NCBI RefSeq assembly: GCF_000247695.1
Contig: NW_004624751.1
Span: forward strand, 23,221,929 to 23,285,928
Length of the DNA: 64,000 bases
DNA from: Heterocephalus glaber
Lineage: Eukaryota; Chordata; Mammalia; Rodentia; Bathyergidae
Direction of reading: 5' to 3'
Numbering within the stretch: position 1 is the first letter of the stretch; each line of letters begins with the position of its first letter. Both the position numbers and the translations under genes were made by a program. This document shows, in pieces, positions 10,931 through 23,606 of this stretch. The notes under the pieces are model-generated. The model was not told where the DNA came from. It worked only from the letters and a program-made list of their open reading frames with translations, and ran no database searches.

Positions 10931-11368
10931 CTACATTATACTGCCTGCCTATCTGTCCTGTCATGTGTGCTGGGCTACTTGTTAGTCATACAGGTGATTT
11001 TGGTATAACTAATGAGCTATTACCTATACTGTGATCTTGATGCTGTTAAATAATATTTAATAACAAGGATTTCATTTTTATTATATTTTTGAATTTTTTC
11101 AGTATCATTTCATGTGTTCCAACTAAAGAGTGGGTGGGAAGCCCCTCTTGCTAGAAACCCTGAGGAAAACTCAGAAACTTACCCTTTTAAATCTCAGGAC
11201 TATTTTTCCAATATTTCTCTGTTTTACCCTTTTAAATACCAGTCACTTTAAAAGGACAGAATTCAGATATTTGTTTTAAATGTTTAAAATAGCCTGTGAG
11301 TATTTATAAAGTTAAATTTAAAGATCTTCACTTTCTTTATCAAATGTTACAGTTTTCTTTTCTTACAG

Positions 11369-11466
11369 ATGCTGGCCTCGAAGTAAAAGTAAAAGACCCA
11401 CCAAAAGGAATGATTCCACCGGGAACTCAGCTGGTCAAGCCAAAGGCTGAACCTCAACCAAATAAG
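11369..11466 (+). CDS. MYCBP2: MYCBP2 exon: end of filamin repeat and linker
   Basis: 98 nt, phase 1 to 0, acceptor TTTCTTACAG and donor AAG/GTTAAA. It completes Asp and reads AGLEVKVKDPPKGMIPPG, then TQLVKPKAEPQPNK. AGLEVKV is the last strand of the Ig fold; the Pro/Lys-rich rest is a flexible linker to the first SH3-like module. The donor is followed by an in-frame stop (GTTAAAATAGAATGA), so read-through would end the protein within a few codons. Confidence 0.95.
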
Positions 11467-12169
11467 GTTAAAATAGAATGAAATCAGAAGCTGAATCAAT
11501 CAAAGATTTTTAAACACTTTCATTGATGTTTCAAAAGGATTATGAAACATCTACTATTTTAAACTTAATTGATTTCAATATTTGAGTTTAAATATCCTAA
11601 ATAAGTTTAGAGTCTGTTTCATAGTAATTTTAACACTTCAGATTATAGAAGCTGTACTTTTTAGTTTCTTTGTCTAATGCCATAAAAATTTATGGTTATT
11701 GAATAATTTCTGTTATTGAAAGTTTACAGTTAATATAATATCTGCTAAAATTAACTGTAAAGTTTACAAGGTTAAATGTTTGTGCTGTTAAATTTCCTAA
11801 CATCTAACTAGTCCATGTAGAAATTTTGGTAAATTGCTGGTTAAAAGGAAATATCAGTAATGGAATTTCTGTCATACATTTTTAAAAGGTACCTTCTATC
11901 CTTTTTTGTCATATGAATTCAAATTATAAAGGAAATAAATGTATTAATAATTTTCTACATATTTGTAGTAAGATACATTTCAATAGTTAGGAAAGTTCTT
12001 TTTATATTTTTGTTATAAATTTACTGTTATTTGCTGAGGAAAAGTAAGCTATAAATAATGTTGGAAACTTTTAGAATTATAGTATTGCAGATTGTTTTAT
12101 TTCTTCCTATTCATGAAATCTCTAGTCCATGTTTTTCTTCTCTTACTTTATATCATTTGCCTTTCTCAG
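11467..12169 (+). other. MYCBP2 intron (0.7 kb)
   Basis: AT-rich GT-AG intron; no repeat or other feature recognised. Confidence 0.85.
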
Positions 12170-12286
12170 GTTCGAAAATTTGTGGCCAAGGACAGTGCAG
12201 GGCTCCGTATCCGGAGCCACCCATCCCTTCAGAGTGAGCAGATTGGCATAGTGAAAGTCAATGGAACAATCACTTTTATTGATGAG
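12170..12286 (+). CDS. MYCBP2: MYCBP2 exon: first SH3-like module, N-terminal half
   Basis: 39 codons, phase 0 to 0, acceptor CTTTCTCAG, donor GAG/GTAATT. It reads VRKFVAKDSAGLRIRSHPSL, then QSEQIGIVKVNG and TITFIDE. The 'lRIRS.P.L...' start followed by a Gly-containing turn and a beta strand is the pattern of bacterial-type SH3 folds. The same pattern recurs in the exon at 23382, where the following intron falls at the same aligned residue. Confidence 0.96.
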
Positions 12287-13025
12287 GTAATTCATAAAGA
12301 AGCTCTTGGTAAATAAATGTTGGACAGAAATTCTCTACATTTTTTGCACAATAATAAATTACTAAGTTTCCTCTTAGAATTTGTTTTAAGCAGTTTGAGG
12401 AATCTTCTGCACAATTTTTTTGCAGTGTTCATTGAGTTTCAAACATTTCAGTTATTTTCCTTTATTAATTAAAAACATAAGAAAACTCAAATATCTATAG
12501 CCAGAAACTTGTATAAGTAATCACCAAAAATGGTATAGTTGTTTATCATGATTTTTTTCATGATTTTTTAAAACACTATTTTTAAATATATTTCTTGTAT
12601 TGCCTTAACTTGCAACAGTACATAGTAACTTTTTTTTTTTTAGCAATATACCCTCTGATTATTAAATGTAAATTTCAAGGAAGAAAGATTTGGTTTTTTT
12701 GGTTTTTTGGTTTTTGGTACCAGGGATCCAACTCAGGTCCTTGCGCTTGCAAGGCAGGTGGCAGAACCACTGAGCTAAATCCCCGGCCCAGATTTGTATT
12801 TTGGAAAACATCTGATATACTGTTTAAGCTGTTTATCTTGTGTGCTTTTGCTTCTATTAAAATTTTTACAGCCTCTGTGGATTATAATATTGCTTAGACA
12901 TTCCTTGCTGCTTTTTTCTCCATTTTTATCCATATTTGCCTGCTTTGTAACCTTTGAGTCACTCTGCTAGCCCCATAGGAGTTTAAAGGAGGGCATGGCT
13001 TGTTTTTGTTGCTTCTTTCCTATAG
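12287..13025 (+). other. MYCBP2 intron (0.7 kb)
   Basis: GT-AG intron with one ID SINE at 12693-12789; otherwise AT-rich and featureless. Confidence 0.85.
12686..12796 (-). mobile_element. ID-type SINE with short target duplication
   Basis: Antisense copy, body 12693-12789, with GGTACCAGGGATCCAACTCA and CTGAGCTAAATCCCCGGCCC. AGATTTG occurs at 12686-12692 and 12790-12796. Confidence 0.88.
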
Positions 13026-13166
13026 ATCCACAATGATGATGGTGTGTGGCTGAGACTGAATGATGAGACAATAAAGAAGTATGTGCCTAACATGAATGGT
13101 TACACTGAAGCCTGGTGCCTCTCTTTTAATCAGCATCTTGGCAAGAGCCTTCTGGTGCCTGTTGAC
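13026..13166 (+). CDS. MYCBP2: MYCBP2 exon: first SH3-like module, C-terminal half
   Basis: 47 codons, phase 0 to 0, acceptor TCCTATAG, donor GAC/GTAAGT (strong). It reads IHNDDGVWLRLNDETIKKYV, then PNMNGYTEAWCLSFNQHLGK and SLLVPVD. The GVWLRL strand closes the SH3-like fold begun at 12170. In the reference protein the next residues are (E)SKTNTDDFF, so the exon joins directly to the one at 23382 across a 10.2 kb intron. Confidence 0.96.
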
Positions 13167-15000
13167 GTAAGTAAAAGGTGGCTTCAAACAGCATCTTAGG
13201 TATACTCTTTTCTCATTACAGGGCTTTCTCTAATTAAGGCTTTTCAGTTCTGAGGTAACCCACAACTGTGTAACTTTTACTTTATAAGTGCTTGAAGTCT
13301 TAAGGGCATCTCATAATGAAAATAGAATTTGGCAAGGTGAAAGTCCTTATGCTTATTTTGATCCATCACTGACAGAAAGAAATAAAAGTAGGGCCACTGA
13401 ATAACTTTCAAAGAGATAGGGAATGAGATTGGTTGCATTTTTTTTGTCCTTTTTTATTCACATTACTATTTGGAATGAATTACAAACTAAAATTTAAGAA
13501 TTCAGAATTACCATACGTCACAAACACATATAAAGGTTTGTATGTTAGGTTGGCATTTTGTAAGTACTTGTGTCACGTCTTAAGTTTCAGTCTTTTCTTC
13601 CTTGGCTTAGATTACTGTGTTAACATAACATGATTTTTAGACTTGTAATGCTTCATAGTATTCTAGTTAAAGGTAAATCCTAATCTCTGAGAGAACTCGT
13701 TGAGCCTTTTAGATAAATTCAATAGGATAGTTAAAGTCAATGTTTATAAGATCAGTATATCATAAAATATGGTAGTAACCCACACCTCTATTTTTAATTT
13801 ACCCAGAAAATATGATTTTTCTTCCTTCTCTGTACCATCAAATGTATATGCTTCTTATGGCATTACTAATAAAGAGCAATGGGAAATTTTTATTAGTAAA
13901 AAGCCTTAGTATGTAAATAGTTTAATTTCTCAAAATTCAGTGTTTAATATCAAGCTATTGCATATATTGTATTTGTTTTTCTCCTTCACAGTACAGAATA
14001 ATGTTTTCCAAAGCATTGTTTATATAAAAAGGTTCTTTGGAGAAGAAAATAGTAGAACTTTATGTTCTTATGAATATATCTTATACTCACACATGGAGAG
14101 ATACGTTACTAATAGATGTGTGATCAAGAAAGTTTAGTGTGTTGGCCTACTGCTTTACTGAGGTTAAACTGAACAATGACAAATCTGTAATTAAAATACT
14201 AAATTTTAAATAAATCTGATCTCACATTTTTTGTGTATTTGTGTTTATTGTTAAAAATCAAAATGATTTTCACTCTGAAAAAGAGGGACAACTCTGGAAA
14301 AGGAATAATAATTCTGTATTATCATAGCTAAAAAGTTGTCCTTAAATGGTTAGAAACCATTTCCTACTATTGTCATCAGATATTTTTCAAGATTATGAAA
14401 AAAGTATTTTAAATGAGATTACTATAACAGTCATTTGTACAAATTTTTAAATTTTTTGGCCAATTTAGACATTTGTGTCTTTTTAAGAAATTTTTCTTAA
14501 GTTCCTGATACAGCATTTTACGAGATTCCATTATCTCTTTCTACCTTCTCCATTCCAAACTTTTCTTCCTAATTTGTTTGTTTGAACATTTGAGATGTTT
14601 TTGAAAGAGGAAAATATTCACACAGGTAAGCAAGAAAATAAAAGTAGAAAAGCAGATCTGAAAGCGCTTTATGTCTAAGTTCTGAATCCTGTGATTTCCT
14701 TTTAGAACCTTGTTCTTTTACAATATTTGACACTTTTAAGCGCCATCCAAGATACAATTTATATGCCATGAGTTGTGTTTTAATCTAAATAGCTCAGAAT
14801 GTCTGATATCATTAGGAAGGATAAGATTTTTCTGGTTCCTATTTTTAAGGGCAGTAGTGACTTGAGATCCTTATAAATTAAAAGAAAAACACCAATTGAA
14901 TAGGAAGAAATTAAAGATGTATATGAGAGGACTGGAGAAAATGTAAGATTGGGGAGTTAAGGGTACATTTGGAAAGGTTATTTTTGTAAAGTGGGAAGGA

Positions 15001-15048
15001 ATATATATACATATATATGTGTGTGTGTATATATATGTGTATATATAT
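15001..15048. repeat. (TA)n/(TG)n microsatellite
   Basis: Alternating purine-pyrimidine run of ATATAT, TGTGTG and ATATAT blocks. Confidence 0.85.
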
Positions 15049-15713
15049 GGCAGTAGATAAGTTGAGAGTGAGAGGAAGAGGAGAATAGGTTAAGGGAGAC
15101 ACAGTTTTCTTAAAATGTACAAAAAGGAAAGCCAGCAGTTAAGAATAAAAGTGAGTTAAGTTAGAGGATTTAGAAGTGCAGACAAAATTTGAAATTGTGT
15201 TTACCACTGGAAGAAGGATCACAGAGAACCATAGAGTGGTTTTGGTATAAAAATGAGAGAATTTATAGATGACATAAAAACTTACATTTTGGGTGATGAT
15301 CAAAGATGGCAGAGCAGATATAGTATGGCAAAACTAACTGGCATAACAGATCTCCAGATGGATCTGCTGTGAAGTTGCTTCAATCCAGGTGTTAGATGAA
15401 GACCCACATGCAGGCCTAGCTTAGGTGGGAATAGGCTTAGTTTCCCAAGGTTTTATCTGTAGGGACTAGGGCATGCTCTTTATAGTGTCAGTACATTTTT
15501 AATGGTTACTCTGCAGATCTAAACATAGGGCATAAAGGGAATAATTATTTTATCTCATCCCCTTAAAGAAATAACACAGCTAAATACCTTACTACCTCGT
15601 CTTTTACATCTCTTATGACATTTACTGCTGGAAAACAATTTCCACCAATTTTCCCTTCTTAGTCCATTTGTGACTAAATCAATAATCATGGTTGATAATA
15701 TACAATGGTTCAA

Positions 15714-15800
15714 GGGCCAGAGATTTAGCTCAGTGGTTTCGCCTGCTGTACAAGCGCAAGTGCAAGGACCCGAGTTCGATTCCCGGTACCAAAAAAAAAT
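15714..15800 (+). mobile_element. ID-type SINE with internal 6-bp duplication
   Basis: GGGCCAGAGATTTAGCTCAG start, A-run tail. The anticodon-side segment is duplicated: GCAAG occurs as 'gcgcaagtgcaagg' where other copies have a single 'gcgcaagg'. Confidence 0.88.
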
Positions 15801-15801
15801 A

Positions 15802-15837
15802 TGTGTGTGTATGTTATATATATAACATACACACACA
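15802..15837. repeat. Perfect 36-bp palindrome in a TG/CA microsatellite
   Basis: The left arm, 15802-15819, is the exact reverse complement of the right arm, 15820-15837. The centre is ATAT, and the arms run (TG)n then TATGTTATAT. It abuts the A tail of the ID element. Confidence 0.95.
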
Positions 15838-16314
15838 ATGCTTCAATAAAAAATATTAGAAATAAACAAAGACCATTGTCATTACCTTAAAAAGATGCCA
15901 AAGTACTGAAATGTTATCTTCAGTCTATACATCTACCTTTTCAACATTATGTTCACATCAATAAGTATTTTATTTGAATATTATGTGTACCTTATTTAGA
16001 TACTCAAACTATACAAGAAAGTAGGGGAAACCATTAGAAATTTGAACAATGATGAATATTTGGTGAACTATAAAAAGCAAGGTTACCAAAAATGACCCAG
16101 TTTAGAGTTGTAAAGTGATTTTTAGTTTTGTTTAATGTATTTTTTAGTACTGTTGTTTTCATTAGAGATAGGTATTTTAACTAAATTTGGTCTGCCTACT
16201 GTACCAATAGTCCTATTTAAACACCATTACTTTACAAAGAAATATGAGTGTCCTAATTTAGTTCAAATGTGACTTTACAGTTATCCCTTTGAGAATTGTA
16301 GTGATTGATTCTTT

Positions 16315-16381
16315 TTCCAGTATCAGGAATCAAACTCAGGACCTTGTGCTTGCCAGGCAGGCACAATGCCAATAAGCCCTA
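16315..16381 (-). mobile_element. ID-type SINE, degenerate
   Basis: CCAGTATCAGGAATCAAACT, CAGGACCTTGTGCTTGCCAG, GCAGGCACAATGCC; the 5' end is eroded. Confidence 0.75.
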
Positions 16382-17389
16382 CTTTAACTGTTTTAGGACT
16401 TTGGTAATGCTCTAGAGATCAAATAAGATTAGACATTCATATTATGACTATATATTTTCCGAAAAATTTTAAGTAATGGAACGAATGGGGCTAAATAGAT
16501 GAAAGATGTAGATCCTATGTGAGGCATTCATTACCTATTGGAACTTTTTCCCTTTTTAGAACACACTTTGTAGTTTTATATCTTAGAGTTGTTTTGCTGT
16601 TTCATTTATCTAGAACGCTTTTGCTTCTATGTTTTCTAATATTTTTCTAGTTAATTTTCTTCTCTGTACCTTCCAATTATACCATAATCTTTAATTTATT
16701 AATTGCTCATTCAACAAATATTTACTCTCCTTTTTGTATACCACATACTAAGCTGGGAAGTGGGTGTTGGGTGGAGAAGCACCAAGGAGAGATTTAAAAT
16801 AAGTAAGATGAAGTGCTGTTCTTGCTGTTGGGGTCCTCACCACATAACGTGATAAACATACTGTATTCACCTACTGTACTGTGAGGAAATTATGTAACAC
16901 TTAACTTAGTAGGTAATATTTAAGGTGGACTTTGTAGAAAAGTTGCCAGGGAAAAGAAAATTCTAGCCACAGGATCAAATGTCCATTCTTATGAAGGTAT
17001 ACTGTGTGGGGGGACTGATTAATGCCTGATACAGATGAATAGAAGAATCTTTGGTGAAAGCAGATACAGTAACTTACATTAAGTTTCCCTCTCCCATTCC
17101 AGGTAGCAGTTAGTCTGAAAGAGTAAAAAATGCTTACATCTTTCTCTAGCTAATTATGATACTTAGTTTGTTCTGTCCACCTTCAGCCCACTTGTATTTG
17201 TGTATCTTTTAGTTTTGTTTTTAAGTTCCTTAAGGGTAAAGACTATTAATGGTTCCTTCTTACTCCAGTTTATTTTTTCCAAAATGCTAGATATTATACC
17301 GAACTGACAGTAATCTTTCAACATTTGTTGATACCTAATTTGAGTTCTTTTCATTTGATATCATGCTGCTTAAGATAATTCCTAGCACA

Positions 17390-17570
17390 TATACAGTATA
17401 TTCCTTATCATGATTGTCTCATTTAAATCTCCAGGTGACCCTGTAGTGTTAAGTATATTATCACCATTTTTCCAATGAAGTAAGATAACTGCTCACCTAA
17501 GATCACAAATACATGTAATAGAGCTGATACTGAAACCCAATTTGATGTGATTTCAAAGTCTATGATTTTG
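17390..17570 (+). mobile_element. MIR-type SINE
   Basis: 'tcatttaaatctccaggtgac', 'ttatcaccatttttccaatg', 'gatcacaaatacatgtaatag' and 'gatactgaaaccc' follow the MIR consensus order. Confidence 0.65.
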
Positions 17571-20500
17571 TGTTCAATAGTCCTCAATCTAGTAGATAAG
17601 GATGAATATAATTACAAAAGGATAAAGAAAATATCACTGTGAATATCTTATTACTATAGCTAGAATTAATAAATACTTACAAGAATATACATAGAAATAT
17701 AAATACTTGTTACCTTAATGATTGAATGGGGATGAATACCATAACATGTTTTGAAGGTAAATGAGTTAGTCTGAGAAAGTATACCTAGGGAATGTTGATT
17801 TTAAGTTAGATGATGATTTGGAAACTACAGCATGTAAGCTACTAGAATGTTCCATACACCTTGGAAAATATGAGTAAAACAGCAAAAGCCAATTATGTGG
17901 AACTCTTTCAACATGATGAGTGGAGTATAGTGAAAGAGAAAGTATATATCAAGGAATACTGGTGATATACAAGCAGCAGTGTTCTAAGATCTCTTTATAA
18001 TGTCCATGTTACCTAAATCCTTGCAGAAGCAACTTGGGTCTCTGAATATCTCCTTACATTTATACAAATCACCTCCAATTTAGACTGGTAGGTGTTCACA
18101 TATAGAAAGTATGTTGATAATCTGAAATAGGGGCACTGAAGATTTAGAGTAGAAATGAAGGGAAGGTATTGTTTTGTGGTCTTACAGTATCATTGAGATA
18201 ATTGGTAAAATTAGCAAGCATTTCTTCCATTGTATAGCTAATTTCAGTCTTTTGAAACACCTAATAATACCTGGCAGTACAGCTTTACCATATACAAACT
18301 TTCCTGGTTTGGTTTGTGTATGTGTGCATTCATAACCTATTTTTACTCTGAATGTCTTTATTTAATACAGTGTTAGCTTCATTTCATTCTTTAATGTTGA
18401 GTTTTCTTAAACAATGAGATGAATAAGTACTTAAAATAATACTGTTATAATTTATATGTATGTCATGCAATTTTTAACTCTGTGCTAATCCAGCAGAGTA
18501 AATTTTTTTTTTTATTTTGCATGAGCATTTAGATGTTTGATTATGTATTTTCAGTGTGGTAATTACTAATTTATTTGGTGCCTTATATGTCATGAAAAAA
18601 TACCAGCTTAGAATTGCAGTTTAGGGCTTATTAATTTAGATAGGTTTGTATATTTTAATTTTCTAATTTTCTTGACAGAATTTTTCTGCCTTTGATAAAG
18701 GATTTGAGAATAAAATTATTTAAATTATTGTATATATGCATGTCTGGTTGTTATACCGTTAATCTGAAATTATATAATATAAAATCTAATTTATATATAT
18801 AATACATAAGTGAGAAGTTAAGACTTCAGAGAAATTAATATTTTCATGCATGTGCATGTCATTAGCCTAAAATATTCCTAAATTTTCAAGAGAAAATTAT
18901 TCAAATACATAAACTCTACCGTTTTGGTGAATTTTTGGTACTTGATAAATGGACAAAGAATTTTCCACAACTATGGAAACTGAAGCAAAAAAATATCAAA
19001 TTTGAATTCATGTGTACTTAACAAAATTGATTATATTAGCAATTTAGTACCATGGTTAGTAGTTACATCACTTTCAAGTATCACTGTATAATATTAACTC
19101 AGAAAACACTTAAATATGCACATTGAAATTAAAGAGAGGTATAAACTTTACTGTCCTTTAGTCACCATATTGCTTCTTTGCCTCTAAATTCATATGCGTT
19201 ATTTTAACAAATCCTTTTATGTTGCTTTTAATCTCGGAAATTTTATGTTAGAAATAGAAAATACCCCCCCATAAGTCTTGATATTATTTTATGTCAAATG
19301 GTCTGCACCACTATTCTCTGTAAGGGAGAACACCATTAAGAACATACTCTAAAAATTCTTATATACCTGTATGAACCTGTAAAGAGATTAACACACACAC
19401 ACCCCAAAAAACCAAACATTTCATATGTTTTGCTGTATATTTTCACTTCACTAAAAGAGACAAGACACTGTTTGCTCTCCATTTTAAAATGGGAGAAAGG
19501 GGTAGGTATTGGTTTCAATTTTATATTTATTTATAGCCATATTAACTAAAAACTCATTTTTTTATTTTATATGTCTTAAATTTATATGTACATATCTATA
19601 TAGGTATATATCTATTCCATATGCATACATGCATAACCAAAATAAAGAAGTAGAGAATAGTAATTATATTCTCATCCAAAATGATATAATCGATCAGGAC
19701 TTCTGGTGTTCCTTTCATGTTAAGTCTTAGATGATGATAGTTTTAACATTTTGTATATCCTCTTTTTTGTCCAAAATAACCATTTATTGCATTAAAATTG
19801 TGCAGGTGCTGCTCACTAAAGATCAGAAAAATATAGATTGATAGCATGGTAAAACTATAAGAATGTATATCATTTAAATTGTCAGTAAGACATTTTCTGA
19901 TTTTTCGTTTTTCTGGGATCACATTTGCTTAGAATTGACTTTACTTTTACAAAATATTTTTGGACTTTAACATAGCTGTCCCTGAATGTCTATGCATCAT
20001 CTTGTCTTATAGATAGGGAAAAATAGATCTGTCTTAATAAAAGTTATATATAGTGTTTCTTTCCTTATGTTTTCCTTATTCTTTTCAGAAACATTTCCAA
20101 GTGAATTTTTTTCCCTTTATTGAAGGAAGGAAAATTGAAAAATTACTGAGCTTTTTTGTGTGAATTTTTTTTATTTTTTGTACTTTAAACCTGATAGTTT
20201 ATATATAATACATGCCATTATTCTTATAATAGTTGTATTTTCTGTACAGTATTCATTATTCATTCTTCCTGAAACAGCAGGCTCTTTTCCGTCATAAAAC
20301 AAATCTGACTTGTATTAGAATAAATGTATCCTTACTTGAGGAATTTTATGGTTTACTTCTTGCACCGAGGTTGTAAGCGTTATAACAATGTCTGGCTTTT
20401 AATTTTAATAAATGGCATGACACACTATATCCATGGAGAGCTTTTGACAAAGCTTATTTTTCAGAATTTCTTTGGTATGTGGTTTACTCAGGTGGCTTCA

Positions 20501-21477
20501 GTCTCCCTTTAGTAAAATAATATTTTTGTGTTGATGCTAGAGTACAGAAAAATGTTGTTACTGTGAACGCATCTTCTGCAGATGATATCCTGTACCCATT
20601 CTTTGTTGATATTTTTCTTTCTTAAACTTTGTCACTCAGAATATCTTTAATGCTAGCCAAGGAGTCAGGGATTTGGACGTATTTTCATGGACTTCCAAAG
20701 CTTTTTTCCCCCAGGTGAGTTAATTTTAAGGAGCAATCATACATTACTCAGGTATTTCAGCATGTACAACAAATTTTACATTCTATTTTTGAAGCTTTTG
20801 CTTGAAATTAATACAAACAATTTCCAAAAATATTTATGTGAAGCACTGCAATTGTTTCCCTTCTATTTTTGCCAAAGAATGTATATTAGTTTAAGTAAAA
20901 GTTTTATACGGCTTCAATGTTGCTATATTTAGTTCTCCAATAATAACGTCGAAGTTTAGCTTTTTCAGAATTAATTCATTTAGGTGGTAGTGTTGTGACA
21001 TTATGAATCTTTTTTTTTCCCACTGCCTACTCTTTTGCAATGCCTTTTTGAATATTCATCTGAGAATGGAAAATGGAAGGAGAAAAAATAATATTGAAAT
21101 TTACCAATTTGGTATACTGGTGCCCAGGTCTCATGTTTCTGTATTGAATAAAAGTGTATTTTAGGATTGCTTGAGAGTGACAGGAATAGTTCTATAATTT
21201 TATGTCTATCAGCTATTTTTATACTGCTTAATAGAAAATACTGGATAAACTTTAATGTTTAATTTATATAGCATCATTAACTTTTCAGTAAAATATTAAC
21301 TACTTTACTAAAAGTTCTCATATGTTGCCTTTTTGTGAATAGTTTATAATCATTTAGTTTTGCCAGGATTTATCTCTCAGTGTTACCCTAAACGATCAGA
21401 ACTTGGAATTGTTAAAACTAAATGCTCTAGGAGTATCATTAAATACCAGTAAAACTGTTTAGATAAATTTGCTGAGG

Positions 21478-21562
21478 TTTTTTTTTAGGTACCGGGGATC
21501 AAACTCGGGGCCTTGCACTTGCAAGGCAGATGCCAGAACCACTGAGCTAAATCCCCAGCCCT
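21478..21562 (-). mobile_element. ID-type SINE
   Basis: T run, GGTACCGGGGATCAAACTCG, CACTTGCAAGGCAGATGCC, ACTGAGCTAAATCCCCAGCC. Near consensus. Confidence 0.9.
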
Positions 21563-22109
21563 GCTGTTATTTTTTATGTCACCATGTTATTTTGAAAATC
21601 CATTATAAATACTAAAGCTTGCCCCTTCAACCATAAAATGGCATGATGTGTTTACTGAAACTGTTCAGTCACAAATAGAAATTTGTAAATGTTTACTGAA
21701 AACCTTGTGAGCATAGTAGAAATATTTAAAGTTTATGTCTTACGTTCAACTTTTATTTTGGTTTCTTTATATAATTGGGTATATATACAAATTTTTACAA
21801 ATATACATGCATGAGTATATGAAATGTATATTTTTAATTTATTTTAGGTTATAAATCTCTGTTTTTCAAGTTCTCAAAATTCTCACTTCTAATAAATTGC
21901 CAATATAAAGAATATTGACACCTACATTCTAATAAAGTAAAATTAAATTGTCCATATTACATATTTACATAGGTAAAAATTAATTATATATTACCAAATT
22001 GAGATTTACAAAATATCATGTGAAGGTTAATAGTGTTTTTTAAATTTTCCCTGACTAACCATATATTGAATTAACAAAGCATATAAGAATTACTGAATCC
22101 GCATTTTGT

Positions 22110-22290
22110 TTTCCTGTCTTAGGGTTTGAACCTGGGCCTTTGAACTGATCTATATCCCCAGCCCTTTCTTGTTTTTTACTTTGAGACAAAGTCTCATTAA
22201 GTTGCTAAAACAGGTTGAGCTCAAACTTGTGATTTTTCTGCCTTGGCCTTCCAGAGTGCTTAGGATTACAAATGTGCGACCCTTTGCCCA
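22110..22290 (-). mobile_element. B1-ID composite SINE (B4-like), antisense
   Basis: An antisense ID end ('agggtttgaacctgggcc...tatccccagccc') is followed directly by an antisense B1-like body ('tttgagacaaagtctc', 'ctgccttggccttccagagtgc', 'ggattacaaatgtgc'). On the minus strand the order is B1 then ID, as in B4 elements. Confidence 0.7.
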
Positions 22291-23381
22291 GTCGAATCTA
22301 TATATTTTTAGTCTCAGAATTGTATTTTTAATATATTACTGTGTATATGGATATACATCTGTTGCTATAAGGCCACTTGTAAGGATAGAATTCAGTTAAA
22401 TTTTACCTAGTTTTTTTCATCATTTTTCATAACACAATATTAATTTTAACCTAATTTTCATGAGTATTGCATTATAGTTATCTTTTTTTCTATTTGAATA
22501 TATTTCTCAGTCCTTACTACTATATTGAAAATTGCAGTTGTAAATTTGTTTAATGGTGTAATAAATACAGTGAAAGAACCCTCAGTGTGGAACTTTTATC
22601 TACATTTTATTGGGAAAAACAAAGTATGCCATACTTAAATTTCTTACAAGGAAGCAATTCATCACAGCATGTAGATTCAACAGAAAATATAGAACAAGTT
22701 CTTCAATTTTAGAAGTGACTTTTCAATAATATAAATTCAAATGAATTTTACTTACTAAAAAAATGCATCTTTGGTGCTAATCTCTAGAAAAATGTATATT
22801 CTATTTACTGTAGCATTAACATATTTTATGTGGTCTAGCAAATATAAAAAGACATTTTCATCTTTAGTATATTAAGAAAGTATGAGTTAAAATCTTGAAA
22901 ACATTCTTATTTTGTGCATATTTTTATCATCATTATCTCTGCTTATAGACAAGTCTCAGTCTTCATGTTTTCTTTATACTTATTTCAAAGGGGGAAGAGA
23001 TTAATATTTAAATATTTTGTGAATACCAACTTAGAATAATGTAATAATGACTCAACTTTTCAATAGTGATTCATACAGTAAATTACTTTTATTCTTCTTT
23101 TTAATATTGCATTAAAAGCTAAAAAGGAAAATCAAGGACTATAGTACTATATTTCCCAGATTGCGGTGGGCAAAAGCCAGAGATTCCATTGCTCTTCTAC
23201 TTTATTATTGAAAAACTGAAAGATTATTTAACAGTGATATTGACTAATGCTTCATTTATCTTTAGATATATATTCTCTTAACTGGCATTATTGCAGACTT
23301 GCTATGAAATCTCTTAATAGGAGAATTTTCCAAATGATAATAGTTTGTATTTTGTTCATTTTTTCCTATTCAAATTTTCAG

Positions 23382-23606
23382 GAACCTAAAACTAATACTG
23401 ATGACTTTTTCAAAGACATAAACTCCTGCTGCCCACAGGAAGCAACAATGCAAGAACAAGATATGCCATTCTTCCGAGGAGGGCCAGGCATGTACAAGGT
23501 AGTGAAGACGGGACCTTCAGGTCACAACATCAGAAGCTGTCCTAACCTTAGAGGTATCCCAATTGGAATGTTAGTTCTGGGAAACAAAGTCAAAGCAGTA
23601 GGAGAG
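23382..23606 (+). CDS. MYCBP2: MYCBP2 exon: linker and second SH3-like module, N-terminal half
   Basis: 75 codons, phase 0 to 0, acceptor AAATTTTCAG, donor GAG/GTATGG. It reads EPKTNTDDFFKDINSCCPQE, then ATMQEQDMPFFRGGPGMYKV, then the module VVKTGPSGHNIRSCPNLRG and IPIGMLVLGNKVKAVGE. The last 26 residues align without gaps to the end of the exon at 12170. The human protein as I recall it has ESK where this has EPK. An acidic, Cys-containing linker separates the two modules. Confidence 0.96.

Larger units (their letters stand above)
9599..11368 (+). other. MYCBP2 intron (1.8 kb)
   Basis: GT-AG intron containing an L2 3' end (about 9795-10025), a Tigger-like DNA transposon piece (10318-10490) and a MIR-type SINE (about 10700-10930). 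Confidence 0.85.
13167..23381 (+). other. MYCBP2 intron (10.2 kb)
   Basis: Long, AT-rich GT-AG intron. Seen in it: a TA/TG microsatellite (15001-15048), an ID SINE (15714-15800) followed at once by a perfect 36-bp palindrome (15802-15837), a worn ID (16315-16381), a MIR (about 17390-17570), an ID (21478-21562) and an antisense B1-ID composite (about 22110-22290). Between about 17600 and 21470 I recognise no repeat and no exon-like open frame. Confidence 0.85.
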
